From Macrostomum hystrix (lineage: Eukaryota; Platyhelminthes; Macrostomidae), in assembly GCA_950097015.1 (NCBI GenBank), contig CATNEN010000024.1, forward strand, positions 6,896,001 through 6,960,000: 64,000 nt of DNA, given 5' to 3'. The first letter of the stretch is position 1. Each line of letters begins with the position of its first letter. The notes beneath the pieces are model-generated. The model was not told the DNA's origin and made no database searches. It saw only the letters and a list, made by a program, of their open reading frames with translations. Below are positions 11,201 to 22,924 of this stretch, piece by piece. A program made the position numbers and the translations under genes.

Positions 11201-14118
11201 AGCAACAGTTCCTGTGCTTGCAATAGTCAACTCACCTCATTCCTGAGTTCCATCATCTGCGGCCGCAGGTCGCAAGCGCTGCCAACCTGATTGAAAGTGG
11301 TCAGCGCAAACTGGTGATGCGGATTCGCTGCCACTCCGCCGTTGCCGCCCATCATGCCGCACATTCGACTGAAGGCGGCGGCGGATTCTGCGGCAGCCTC
11401 ATCGCACTGGCAGCAGGTGCCGCCGTTTATATCCTTATCGCAGCCGACTGTGCACCCACCGCTGGAGCTGCCGCCTGCACGACAGCCGCTGGACATCAGG
11501 GCATCGCCAGCTGATGTTACGTCGAAGTCGCTGCCGCGACCTCGTCTACGCACGCAGACTATGGCCAGAACCAACACAACGCTTATTACAGCCGTGGCTA
11601 TCACCATGGCAACAATGATGGCCAGATTGGTCTGAGCGTCGCGCAGCTGGCCAATGCCGTGGCCCGGAAGGCGCACCACGTTGACCACCAGGCGGGCGTA
11701 TGCAACGTGGTTGATCGGTCCGTTGTCGTCGGCTCGCAGCGACAGCTCGTACCGGCCAGGCGGAGGCTGACGCAGCGGCATCAACCTGCCGGATGTTCGA
11801 TCCAGCGAGAACGCACCGCCAGACCCGCCGACTAGGGAGTATGTCACATTACTCAGCGAGTCTCTGTCGCGAGCTTCCACTCTGGTGACCTCTGATAAGT
11901 CTCCCGTTGACGTGTAGTTGACAACGAAATTGACATCGGAGGGAAAGACCCACTCAGGATCATTGTCGTTAACGTCGATCAGCTCTACGGTGATCAAAGC
12001 GGTTGAATTGAGTGGTTGGGGCGCAGCTCGATTGTAAGCCAGCACGGTCAGTGCAAAGGACTCGAAGGTCTCTCGGTCGAGGTTGCGCCGACTTGTGATG
12101 ATGCCGTCCTCGCTGAGGCTCAGCGGCCACTGTTCCGGCCCGCTGAAGGTCACCTCCGGGTCCAGTTGCAGCCTCCGTGCCGCAGCAGCATCCAAATAGT
12201 CCAAGGCTTGGGGGCGCTTGCCCACCACCGAGAGAAGTCTGTAGAAAACATCAGCGTTGATGCCCTGGTCCGGGTCATAATGGACCAGCCGGTCGGATAC
12301 GGGTGACGGCCCGGACAGTGCTCGCGTCTCCACCGGGCAGTTCTCCTGCAGCCGGAAAACGAATGGCGGCTGCACCAGCGGGGGATTGTCATTCAAGTCG
12401 ATCACGCTAATGGTCAGTGTGACGCTCGCGCTGTGCCTGGTACCGTTGGCTCCTGGAGAGTCTCGAAGTAGCACAACCAACTTCAGATAGTCCCTCAAGT
12501 CGGGGTCCATTGAATCGCGGTCTATGGTCGACCGAATCCGCAGTTGGGCCTGGCCCACTGTGGCCGCCAGACCTTCGTCAAAGAGCGATGTCTCCGTACG
12601 CACCTCGAACATACCAGCCACTGCCGCGTCCCGCAGCTCAAATGTGAGCGAGTCGCCCCTGTCCCTGTCGGTGGCCATAAGGGTAAACACGGGATTGCCG
12701 ATGTTGTTGCCGCTTGCACCGTAGGTCTCCTCCAAAGAGGTGAAGTAATTTGTCACTGAGAACTGCGGCTCAAACTCGTTAACGCCGCGAAAGTAGACCT
12801 GAACACGCTTGCTGGTGTTTCGCACCGGCTGGCCAAAGTCGCGGCAGTCGATGCGCACGGAAGCGCTTGGCGTCTGCTCGTAGTCAGCTGCGGCGATCAG
12901 GTGCAGCGTGTAGCCCTCCTTGCTGCCGCCATCCAAGCGGAAGAGCCTGTTGTCCGCTTGGCCGCCTCCGAGCTGGCACTCGACGCGCGCGTTCTCGCCC
13001 AGGTCATCGTCGCTGACCATCACCAGTGCCAGCAGGGCAGGTGCGACATTCTCCGAGATGGTGATGCGCTCGCTGTTCTCCGTCATGGGCACAATTTCTA
13101 TAGTCGGTGCGTGATCATTGACATCAATGACTTCGAAGTTTAACTTTGCCTGAGTGCGTCGGCTTGGGCTGCCGCCGTCCGAGACCATGACGTTAACTTC
13201 GTAGCTGCTGCGGACCTTGGCGTTCAGCTGCCGGCGCAAGGTGACGCGACCCGAGCGATCAACGTCGAACTGGCTGGCGATGCTGGCATCGGGAATGGAG
13301 AATTCCAGCTGGCCGTTGGGTCCGCTGTCGCGGTCGTGGGCTTCAATAGTGGCTACCAGGCCGCCGATGTTTAGTGTCTCGGGCACATATTGTACTTGCA
13401 CGGCGGTGACGTTTGGCGCATTGTCGTTGCGATCTTTCACCTGCACAATGAGGCGCTGGTGTCCGCAGCGCTGCTCGCGTCCTCCATCGCAGGCTGTCAG
13501 CGTTAAGTTGTACTGCTTCTGCTGTTCGTAGTCAATTACAGGTGGATTATCGGGGTTCAGCGTCAGGCTGAGGAAGCCCGGCTTGCTGGTGTCCAGAGCG
13601 AAGGTGCCGCCGCCATTTTCTGTCAGTGAGTAGCTGCCCCTCCTGGCCATGCCGTTATCGCCAATGTCAGCGTCCGTCGCCTGGTCCAGTGGATGGCTGA
13701 ATCGAGTATCGCCTTCCTCGATTGACAGAACCTTCTGGGCTTCCTTGAAAATCGGAGCATTGTCGTTTATGTCCTCGACTGTGACGCGAACCAGGACGCG
13801 ATCGGCACCTCGGAAGGCGTTGAACTCGATGACGCAGGGCGGCGCTGAGTCGCTGGCGCCCGGGCAGGCGGCCGGATCCTCGCGATCGATCGGTGAGCTG
13901 ACCCGCACGTTGCCAGACTCGTCAACGCTGAAGTAGGGCGACCGGGGCACGATCCGGTAGGCGCCGCCGCCGTTATCACCGAGGCTCGCGCGAAGATTGC
14001 CGACGGTGGCCTGACGGGGCGCTTCCTCGGCCACCCTGAAGGCCACGTCGGCGGTCTGGACAATGACGGGTGCGGCGACCAGCAGCAGGAGGAGAGAGAA
14101 ACTGAGCATTCGCGGCAT
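8091..14118 (-). CDS. Protocadherin (seven cadherin repeats, delta-type tail motif)
   Basis: Minus-strand exons 14118-11236, 9177-9102 and 8734-8091 join by GAG|GTGAGT (phase 0) and CTG|GTAAG (phase 1), giving 1200 aa. It should be a calcium-dependent cell-adhesion receptor. Met at 14118 is preferred because MPRMLSFSLLLLLVAAP is a clean signal peptide; the frame stays open to an ATG at 14244. Calcium-binding linkers end cadherin repeats at residues about 116 (DINDNAP), 229 (DRNDNAP), 332 (DVNDHAP), 574 (DLNDNPP) and 715 (DVNDNDP). The fourth, GVNEFEP near 445, is degenerate, and a seventh repeat precedes the transmembrane helix at about 831-855. The tail has GDSADSGRGGSEDD (exon 2), like the conserved cytoplasmic motif of delta-protocadherins as I recall it. 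Exon 3 encodes glutamine runs, Pro-rich stretches and an acidic/basic end. A 5' untranslated exon may exist upstream but is not visible. Confidence 0.9.
8200..8242 (-). repeat. CAG/CTG microsatellite encoding polyglutamine
   Basis: A nearly pure CTG run on the plus strand encodes about 12 consecutive glutamines in the protocadherin cytoplasmic tail. A second, shorter Gln run lies at about 8540-8570. Such runs usually vary in length between individuals. Confidence 0.85.
8915..9085. repeat. Decayed 12-bp tandem array in protocadherin intron 2
   Basis: Successive 12-mers such as GTTGCTAAGGCC, GACGTTACCAAA, ACGTTTTCCAAA, ACCGTCGCTAAG and ACCGTTTCTAAG share a pattern, but each differs at several positions. 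This looks like an old minisatellite, in contrast with the near-identical arrays elsewhere. It sits within the intron at 8735-9101. Confidence 0.7.
10809..10818 (+). repeat. Target-site duplication, left copy
   Basis: ATTGACTGCC here is repeated exactly at 11175-11184 and brackets the SINE, as expected from LINE-mediated insertion. Confidence 0.8.
10819..11174 (+). mobile_element. Full-length tRNA-derived SINE (copy 2)
   Basis: The head carries RNA polymerase III promoter boxes: A box TGGCAGAGCGGTTAACGCG and B-box-like GCTCGATTCCGCG, spaced as in a Leu/Ser-type tRNA. The body is shared with the copies at 189-446 (minus) and 52040-52382. It has an internal GT-rich segment (TGTGTGCGTGTGTGCTC) and ends in a short (ATT)n tail. 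A 10-bp target-site duplication flanks it. It lies in the sense-opposite orientation inside a protocadherin intron. The element has no protein of its own, so it must depend on a LINE in trans. Confidence 0.9.
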
Positions 14119-14600
14119 CCACACGCCGACTGCCACTAGGAATGGCTCGTTGAGTCCTGTGCTCAGTAGCCGATATATTTTAGGCTTTCCGTTCGTTATC
14201 TGAAATTTTAACGCATAAAACTGATCTAATATTGACTTTAACAAACCAGACTCCGCTTTATCAGGTTTTAGTGTGTGTTAGTTTTTCAAATGCAAGTTAA
14301 CTTTCTTCTGAAAACTTTGGGACCAATGGAATGAAGTTTAACTGTGACGGTGTTCTCCATCTTTGATCCGTTTGTGATTCAGCGCCAGATGGGGCTAGCG
14401 GGCTTGAGGTTCAGCTGACCGGAACACGGGGGGTAAAGCTCTGGGAGGGAGTGAGTCAAGGAATCAGAAGGTTGAAGGGTGCTCACACTTGAATGAAAAC
14501 TTTAGTCCTAATTTTAAATCAACTGTAAACGACGGACACAGAGAGGGATGAGATAAAGAGGGAGCCAGAGCTTGGACTGAATGTGCCAAGAACGGAACTG

Positions 14601-14624
14601 CAGCAGCAGCAGCAGCAGCAGCAG
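14601..14624. repeat. (CAG)8 microsatellite
   Basis: Eight uninterrupted CAG units in non-coding DNA upstream of the protocadherin. Confidence 0.9.
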
Positions 14625-16006
14625 ACTTTGCTTATTTAGTTTTGCTGCTTCAAAGCATTTCTCATGAACAGGACTGTTGGACAGGGGAGGGGAGAGGTGT
14701 GGAGACAATCATGGGGCTACTGTCAACCCGCGGTGCGCGAGGCAGGTGGTATCTCAGTGCTCTCTGACGTGGAAATCAAGTCCTGTCAGCCACTGTCTAC
14801 CCCCCTCTCTGTCTATAGGCCTGATTCTGTCTCGTCACTGCGTGGTCGCGCCGTGTATTTGAGCAACTTAATTGGCTCTCAAGTGGAGCGATTGCATAAT
14901 CTGCAGTCGACAAGGCGGGGGTTAGTGGGGCGGGTCACGGGTCGCCTCGGCGAGATTAGAGAGATCGACCAGCAAGATCTGTAAGCTTTGAGGCATGCGT
15001 GTTCTATAATGAAATCCGCTGCATCTCTCAATGAATGCCCGCCGTCTTAGCAACAGATCTTGTCTCATCTTCAGCCACAATCTAATGCCGCAGCAGTGGA
15101 AAGTGAGACAATGCATGCCTTGCCAAACCTAAGTGGATTTCTTTGAGTACTTCCTGCTTGGAGTAAGTGGATTAGAAACCCATTATATTTTAAGACGGTA
15201 GGTAATATGATAATAAGGAAATCTCTACGTAGTAGCTAATTTAGCTACTCATTGTTGTGACTCCTTGAAACGCTAGACGCAACAATATACCAGTGAGGCT
15301 TAACAAAGTTGTGCCTGAAAACCTACTGATTAGAAAGGGATAAAAGAAAGTGTTAAAGAAAGCTAGGGAAATTGTTTGCTAAGATAACAAGCTCCAACAT
15401 TTTCTGCTTGGAATTCCCGTCTGCAATTAGGACTGCTGGCTAGTTAAAAAACAATTTCATTTCCTCGGTTTTGTTTGGAGGAGTTGAGGTTGGTGAACCC
15501 GGAAACTAAAGACGCTGAGGTGAGACTGGCACAAGCAGAACCACCTGCTTTTCCTTAATTCAAGTCTCTCCTTCTTAAAAAAGTGAACGTTCTACCAACA
15601 CAGGTTGTTTTGACAAGTCCCGTACCAGGCGTCCAGTTTCCACAGATTTCTAACAATGGCAAGAAATTCAACGATCGACAACGCTAGATTATTATTATCC
15701 TTGTTTGGAAATCACTTCAGAGGTTTTCACAGCCTTTGGCCACACACACACAAGCACACACACACAATTATGAATAGGCCGATTCAGCTAGAGAAGACAG
15801 TGTTGCATAACACACCAACCATCGACGGTGTGAAGGAAAGTTGTGATCGGTGGGGATAACGGTACTGTCACTCACTCGGTGGGGCCTGAAATCGCCTGGC
15901 TTAGGAAGCTGAGGTCATGGGCGAACATGTCTAATGAGACATTCAATAGCAGGCATTATTGAAGCTGTCATTGTGACAGCTCAGGATTATAAAATTCAAC
16001 AACAGA

Positions 16007-16035
16007 AGCAGCAGCAGCAGCAGCAGCAGCAGCAG
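16007..16035. repeat. (CAG)n microsatellite
   Basis: About nine uninterrupted CAG/AGC units, non-coding. Confidence 0.9.
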
Positions 16036-17028
16036 TGGCAGTGGCTATTAACGCTATGGGAGTAAAGTCTTGTGTGCTTGTCTGACCCCATTTGCACACC
16101 GCTTTCGATCCTCTCCCACTCTCTGGCTCCCCTGCTCCCCTGGTTGGAAAAAGTTGCCACTAAGCCGTGACCGCAGCCTACACTTTCGATCCACTTGACC
16201 CACCATGCTGACAGGATGGGGAACAGTGAGAGGGAGTGAGAGAGGAAGGAGAGAGGTACACATGGGTGGTAGATTCCCATTTGCTTCGTGTCGTTACATC
16301 TAAAATCGCGGCAGCATCCTGAAACGAAACCCAAATATCTAAGAGATTTTTAATTTACATGGTTTCACCTCGTATACTAACTAGATGACGAGGCATTTTA
16401 CTATGCATCTAAGAGTATAGTTACTCCAGTCGTTTACCAGAACGGATTGTTATAGTGAAATCCATCAGTCAGCAGCAGCATGATACTACACAGTTATACG
16501 CATGAGGCAGAAGTCGCCGACCTGGGCGGGGCTAGTCCAGATCTGTCAAGTCAGCGGATGATGAATGTGCTGACTACCGCCGCATTGAGACACCGAAATC
16601 CTCTATCTTATACTTTCACATAGTTTGTCTCCCCATTCCTTCAACGCCAACAAACTGGCCGATAACGAGCTAGAAGCAGAAACGCGGGCAGGGCGGGGGT
16701 CTGTCAGAGAGATACTTCAGTGTCGCAGTCTGGGGGATGAAAGAGCAACTAACAATGTCCGATACTTCGCTGCTGAACTGGGAGGACGGAAACCCCGCCA
16801 AGAATTATCGATCGCTGGCAAGCCGGTTGTACCGGCTGATATGCAAGCGGAAATCAATGGTACTAGTTAACAATGGAGCCGAAGCATCGATCTACATCTG
16901 CTTTGGACTTTTTACTGACAACTTCTAAAGCAGAGCAATTCGAAAATATCCTCATTACTGTGTTCGGGCTGGTTGGCTGACTTTGAACTTGTAGAAACTT
17001 TCAGGAGTGACAGTGCACTTTTGGGAGA

Positions 17029-17272
17029 ATGGTAGACTGGGATGGTAGATTGGGAGAGTGAGATGGTAGGTTGGGATAATGAGATGGTAGATTGGGATAA
17101 CGAGATGGTAGATTGCGAGAGTGAGATGGTAGATTGGGATAATGAGATGGTAGATTGGGATAATGAGATGGTAGATTGCGAGAGTGAGATGGTAGATTGG
17201 GATAATGAGATGGTAGATTGGGATAATGAGATGGTAGATTGGGAGAGTGAGATGGTAGATTGGGAGAATATG
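17029..17272. repeat. 21-bp tandem array, about 11 copies
   Basis: The unit core is GAGATGGTAGATTGGGATAA. Units ending GATAAT and GAGAGT alternate in a 2:1 pattern (about 63-bp higher-order period). Open frames on both strands are a consequence of the period being a multiple of 3. Confidence 0.93.
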
Positions 17273-17867
17273 AGGTTAATGAAAAGGACATTTGTTTTTA
17301 TGTTACTAAGCGGCAAAGTCAAAAGGACGATATTAGCCAAAGGTTGTCATCCCCCGGACACCCAGTTGCGGTTTCGCTAAAAAAAGTCAAGAATTGAACT
17401 TGCTAGCGCAGAGTTCTTGACAATGGCACAGCTCGTAGATATTTGGCTGAATCCAGGAGGCAATTGTAGACAAGTTGGGTTGACTTTGACGTCTGACTAG
17501 CAAAGTTGAATTCATATTTTAATGCTTCTGTTATCGCTACTGCTAACGCAGCAGCAGCAGCAGCAGCACCAGAAGCAGCAGCTGTGGGGGCAATGTTAGA
17601 ATTAACCAGCATTGATGTTGTTGCCAAGCTGTGTGAGATAAAACATTTTGACATTGTTCCACAGGCCAGCACCTCATGGGTGTTGTAATAATTTTTTAGT
17701 TAGCAATTTTTCAATACAAATTTTTGCTCCTAGTTGCTTTTTTTCTATCCTGTTTTTTCTGTGTCTCCCTGGGGATAAAAATTGTCATTCTCAGTGGCTG
17801 GGAAGGGAGATTTTTCCTTTTGGCAGCATTTATGTAGACTTCTATGAGTATTTTAGCGCAAATGAAT
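17273..17867. other. Unique non-coding stretch with a GCA run
   Basis: Nothing gene-like is supported. A (GCA)7 run lies at about 17548-17568. Confidence 0.4.
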
Positions 17868-18350
17868 CTATTCCTCTCACAATCTACCCCATCACTCCAT
17901 TCTATTCCTCTCACAATCTACCCCATCACTCCATTCTATTCCTCTCACAATCTACCCCATCACTCCATTCTATTCCTCTCACAATCTACCCCATCACTCC
18001 AATCTATTCCTCTCACAATCTACCCCATCACTCCATTCTATTCCTCTTACAATCTACCCCATCACTCCATTCTATTCCTCTCACAATCTATTCCATCACT
18101 CCATTCTATTCCTCTCACAATCTATTCCATCACTCCATTCTATTCCTCTCACAATCTATTCCATCACTCCATTCTATTCCTCTTACAATCTACCCCATCA
18201 CTCCATTCTATTCCACCCACAATCTACACTATTAATCCCATTCTATTCCACCCACAATCTACACTATTAATCCCATTCTATTCCACCCACAATCTACCCC
18301 ATCACTCCCATTCTATTCCTCTTACAATCTACCCCATTACTCCATTCTCA
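17868..18350. repeat. 34-bp tandem array, about 14 copies
   Basis: The pyrimidine-rich unit has core CTCACAATCTACCCCATCAC followed by TCCATTCTATTCCT. The first two thirds is homogeneous. Towards the 3' edge, subfamilies appear (TTCCATCAC, then CCACCCACAATCTACACTAT), as expected at the ageing edge of an array. Confidence 0.93.
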
Positions 18351-18830
18351 CTCTCTCACTATTTTTTCTCGTAGTCTATCTCTCCCAACAATCATTTCTA
18401 TCTCACAGGTCCCAAACGTCTAAATTAATCAGCTGACTTGGCCAATCAGCACCGGAGTAATTTGATTGACGGCAAAAAGGCGAGAGGTGACAACACTGGG
18501 CTCAGTTGATCTTAGTCAATCTGAGAGTTCATTGTTGCGTAAGACTTTAGTTGGCTTTTTGTTCTAACAATTAACTAATCATCTCGAGCAACTGTCACTG
18601 TGCGGGAAACTTAACAAGACCCATTGTCCGGCCTTGAAGTGAGGGAGAACTCGTGTGTTTGAAGAATGAGCTCGATCACGAAGGAAAACTGGATTCAGAA
18701 CTGAAAATACACCCAACAGAGTTGGTTAAATATTTTCCTCGCTGGCCCCTTAAAATCCCCATGGGGATTGCTCGGTGGGGATGACGAGATTCAGTTCTGA
18801 GTCACTTTCACGGGATCAGGGGAGCACAAT
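18351..18830. other. Unique non-coding stretch
   Basis: No gene, element or structured repeat recognised. Confidence 0.4.
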
Positions 18831-19183
<353 letters not shown>

Positions 19184-20236
19184 TATATCAATGTCAGTAT
19201 CTGAAAAAAGATCAGAATAAGATGCCGAGATACCACAGCCCTTATTCCCAAGTATTTAGCAGCGAGCATATCTATGAATGCCAATTTGCCAAATCCTTCC
19301 GTCCCAAAAGCCGTTTAAAATCTAACGAAAGCTAATTGTCATCGACAGCCGCAATGCTCGACGAAGCGGCGATAATAAATAGCATCTCTCTCCATCGCGA
19401 TGGGACCTCCATTTCAGTATGTGGGGGGTTGTTGGTTAGCGATGGAAAGCGGTGACAGAGACAGAACAGCAATGTCCTGCTATCTATTTGGCATTTTGAA
19501 CAAAAAAAATGTTTTTCTGAGTCGGATGAAAGCCAAACTGACTCCAGTCTTGAGCCAGCCTTGGGGCAGAGAGCGGAGAAAAACTAATAAACATAATTGG
19601 GCCCTTCTCCCCAATTGGCAAAACTGTTCAGACATTTCCCTAACGAAACTAGGCGAGAGTTGGGATTTTTCAATTCCTTTAGAATCCCACAAATCTATTC
19701 CTTCATCTTTCTCCTGACCGTTTTCAAACTGCTGCGCTCTCCTATTGGGGATATTTTCCCCACGGGACGATGACGCCATCAACGATGCTTCGGGCCGCCA
19801 AAGTCAAGTGTTTTCCACAACTAACTTCTGTTTGGGTCGGCCTGAGAGCTTTTTCTTCTGAAGTAATTTTTTTCCCCAACCAAATTGCACCGAGTCTACA
19901 TGCAGTCTCATTTGGGATCTTACTTTTCATTCGCGCATCCATCAACGTCATGGATCTGGGGACTGGCAATTATAGCCTACCAATTTCGGCGATTGGCTGC
20001 TGATTAGCATAAAATTTGCCTGCGGCTGACGTGCGAGGACCAACATTCAGTCTTTTAACTACTTGTTGGTAAACTGTTTAAATGGGTGTTTAATAAGCTT
20101 ATGCAACAGAGTCACTACATTTTCATTATGGCAATGATAACTATATGATATTACGAGTATTATCATTATTGGTAGATTTTAAGGACGAAAAGTAAGATAT
20201 ACTCGTAGAAAGAAACAGAGGGGTTACAGGAGAAGC
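19184..20236. other. Unique non-coding stretch
   Basis: About 1 kb without an array. Open frames at 19400-19717 and 19480-19782 (opposite strands) overlap each other and match no family I recognise, so no gene is called. Confidence 0.4.
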
Positions 20237-21108
20237 AGAGAAGTGAAAGGGGAGAATGGGAGAGGAGTGACGGGAGAATGGGAGAGGAGTGATGGGAGAA
20301 TGGGAGAAGTGAAAGGGGAGAACGAGAAAGGAGACAGGGAGAACGGGAGAGAAGAAAGGGAAGAATGGGAGAGGAGAGAGGGGAGAATAGGAGAGGAGAG
20401 AAGGGAGAATGGGAGAGGAGTGACGGGAGAATGGGAGAGGAGTGACGGGAGAATGGGAGAGGAGTGACGGGAGAATGGGAGAGGAGTGACGGGAGAATGG
20501 GAGAGGAGTGACGGGAGAATGGGAGAGGAGTGACGGGAGAATGGGAGAGGAGTGACGGGAGAATGGGAGAGGAGTGACGGGAGAATGGGAGAGGAGTGAC
20601 GGGAGAATGGGAGAGGAGTGACGGGAGAATGGGAGACGAGTGACGGGAGAATGGGAGAGGAGTGACGGGAGAATGGGAGAGGAGTGACGGGAGAATGGGA
20701 GAGGAGTGACGGGAGAATAAGAGATCAGAAAGGGAAGAATTGGAGAGGATAGAGGGGAGAATGGGAGAGGAGTGACGGGAGAATGGGAGAGGAGTGACGG
20801 GAGAATGGGAGAGGAGTGACGGGAGAATGGGAGAGGAGTGACGGGAGAATGGGAGAGGAGTGACGGGAGAATGGGAGATCAGAAAGGGAAGAATTGGAGA
20901 GGAGAGAAGGGAGAATGGGAGAGGAGAGAAGGGAGAATGGGAGAGGAGAGAAGGGAGAATGGGAGAGGAGAGAAGGGAGAATGGGAGAGGAGAGAAGGGA
21001 GAATGGGAGAGGAGAGAAGGGAGAATTGGAGAGGAGAGAAGGGAGAATGGGAGAGGAGAGAAGGGAGAATTGGAGAGGAGAGAAGGGAGAATGGGAGAGG
21101 AGGAAGGG
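20237..21108. repeat. 22-bp purine-rich tandem array, about 40 copies
   Basis: The unit core is GAATGGGAGAGGAGTGACGG. One half is dominated by the GTGACGG form and the distal half (from about 20890) by a GAGAAGG form, so two subfamilies occupy separate blocks. The plus strand is almost all purine. Confidence 0.95.
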
Positions 21109-21584
21109 GGAGTCCGCCAAGTCAGATCTCAAAGCAGCCTATTTCTCATAAACACCCAAACACCAGTAAACTAATTACAGTCATTGAGCAGCGATCAGAT
21201 GCCAAGAAGACAGTAACCTATAGCTTGCAACAATGCCTAATGTCTCATTTAACAAGTGTGACATGCAAAATGTGGGAAGCCCTTTGAAGATTTCAGATGA
21301 CAGACGAGAGACGAGAATGAAACAGAAGAAAATCATGACAGTTGATCTCATCGACACTAATGCATCCACTTTTAGTGTCACGTGAGAAATATCTGTTAAG
21401 AATGAAAAAGGTGCATGAAATTGCCTATATGTATCGAAAAACCGATGATAGAAAATGCAGCTTTTGCGTCCATGGACTGGGGGACACCATACCCCAGCTC
21501 ATGCTGATACCCATTCAACAGTTGGTAGAACTGAAGCAATGCAGAGTTAAGTGTGTTGCTAATGGATACAATATTTTTCTGCTA

Positions 21585-21652
21585 AGTCAGGAGTCGAACC
21601 CCCGACCTTCAAGTCGTGAGTCTGACGCTCTTACAACAAGGCTACTGTCCCA
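21585..21652 (-). mobile_element. tRNA-like segment (probable SINE head)
   Basis: Minus strand reads GGGACAGTAGCCTTGTTGTA at the 5' side and GGGGGTTCGACTCC as a good B box about 45 nt later. That spacing matches a tRNA-derived promoter. The ends do not pair into a clean acceptor stem, so a functional tRNA is unlikely. Confidence 0.45.
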
Positions 21653-21709
21653 TATTTCAGGTAGGTGAACAAAAGCACTTGGGGAACTGATACTGAATCA
21701 GGCATGGAA

Positions 21710-21772
21710 TTAGGTTTGAACTCCCGACCGCTGTGTCAAGGAAGTCCAAATTGTTCCACAAGGTTTGACAAT
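21710..21772 (-). mobile_element. Second tRNA-like segment
   Basis: Minus strand contains CCTTGTGGAACAATTTGGAC and a B-box-like GGGAGTTCAAACC, about 60 bp upstream (on that strand) of the neighbouring tRNA-like segment. The two may be one composite or dimeric SINE. The boxes are diverged. Confidence 0.35.
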
Positions 21773-22265
21773 CGAAATTTATTGGCGATTAAAATGGTAA
21801 ATATTCTGGCATTTGCTGCGATAAAAAATGTCCGAATGGCTCTCGTATAATATTAAATAGTGGCTAGGGATTGTACAGCTTGGCAACAATCTACCGGGCA
21901 ATGATTGGGATGCGTCTAGAATGAAAATAGGTAGGATATGGCTAAACGGCTAAAAGGTAGCCAAAAGTGGTCAGCGCGCCAGTTAAAAAGGATTTTTGGG
22001 CGCGATAGCTTATAGGATAACGGCCAGAGTTGTTTACACGAAAAACACGAGAGCCGGCCCGACTTATCCCAATTGGGGAATTAGAAACTTTTTAGCGTGC
22101 GGCTTCGATCTAGCCTGGCAGACCTGATGCAAACAATTATAAATTAAATGCGCATTGCATCCTCTTTCCAGTCGCTCATACAGTTCCCCAATTCTGCCTC
22201 AAATTTTTTTATCCCAAAGACCTTCGCAAAATCTTGTAGACAATGAATTTTCAATCTGTGCCAAG

Positions 22266-22332
22266 AAATCTGAGGAGACAGAGAGGGAGAGGGAGAGGGA
22301 GAGAGAGGGAGAGGGAGAGAGAGAGAGAGACG
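22266..22332. repeat. Short (GAGAGG)n purine tract
   Basis: A low-complexity GA-rich tract of about 65 bp. Confidence 0.8.
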
Positions 22333-22924
22333 AGGAGGCGCTTGATAAAGGGAAGAAAAGTTTAAGGGATCAAAACAGCAGAGGTAAGGGATTTCTAGGA
22401 AATATGGGGGAGAAAATTAAGGGCACAGGGGGCTCCGATTTCTCGCCGATCCGCCAGTTGCTCAGGGACATTACTAACGCCTGAGTAGACTTTTGACTAA
22501 AAAAATACATCTTTGGGATTCAGGGATACCAGGTGGATGGCCGGCGATGACTCAGGAGGCAACCACAATGACCCCATGCCCCGCCCGCGCCTGCTTGACC
22601 TTCGATCGCTATTTGCTTTAATCTCTTTAATCCGCCCCACAACCTCTCTCCCAAGATTTTTTCTAATCCCAATTCATCTATTCGATTTCACTGGTCTCTA
22701 GCGGGCGCCGTTGGTTCGCGACCAGGGCTAGCTTTGACATCCGCGCTGCAGGTTCTGGTGCTTTCATTTCATATTACTCAAATTCATAATAACATAAATT
22801 TGCTATCAAAATATGCGATAAACACACCTCCATTAACTCACTCTCTCACCATTTATTGTGTGCCTGGATGGATGGAATACCATCCCTCTCATCCCCTCAA
22901 TCTCATTCCCCTCAATTTTATTCC
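22333..22924. other. Unique non-coding stretch
   Basis: No supported gene or element. Confidence 0.4.

Larger units (their letters stand above)
9178..11235. other. Protocadherin intron 1 with SINE and possible older repeat
   Basis: This 2.06-kb intron separates the ectodomain exon from the first tail exon. It contains the SINE at 10819-11174. A region near 9640-9795, read on the minus strand, has a tRNA-like GTGGCGCAACAGGTGGAGTG and a TCGAACCCC-like box; it may be a decayed tRNA-derived repeat, but this is weak. The rest shows nothing recognisable. Confidence 0.5.
14119..17028. other. Intergenic region upstream of the protocadherin
   Basis: No supported coding exon. It may hold the promoter and 5' untranslated exon(s) of the protocadherin. 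It contains (CAG)8 at 14601-14624, CA-rich runs at about 15741-15767, an 8-bp-stem hairpin AGCTGTCA-TTG-TGACAGCT at about 15963-15981, and a CAG run at 16007-16035. Short frames such as 16625-16870 show no family resemblance. Confidence 0.45.
21109..22265. other. Stretch containing tRNA-like segments
   Basis: No protein gene is supported. Two tRNA-like segments on the minus strand are listed separately; the rest is unrecognised. Confidence 0.4.

Noticed and set aside
14126-14244. Protocadherin start at the upstream ATG
   Set aside because: The extra 42 residues are not signal-like and precede a textbook signal peptide that starts at 14118. A splice acceptor-like CAG just upstream suggests a 5' untranslated exon join, so 14118 is preferred, though the upstream ATG is not excluded.
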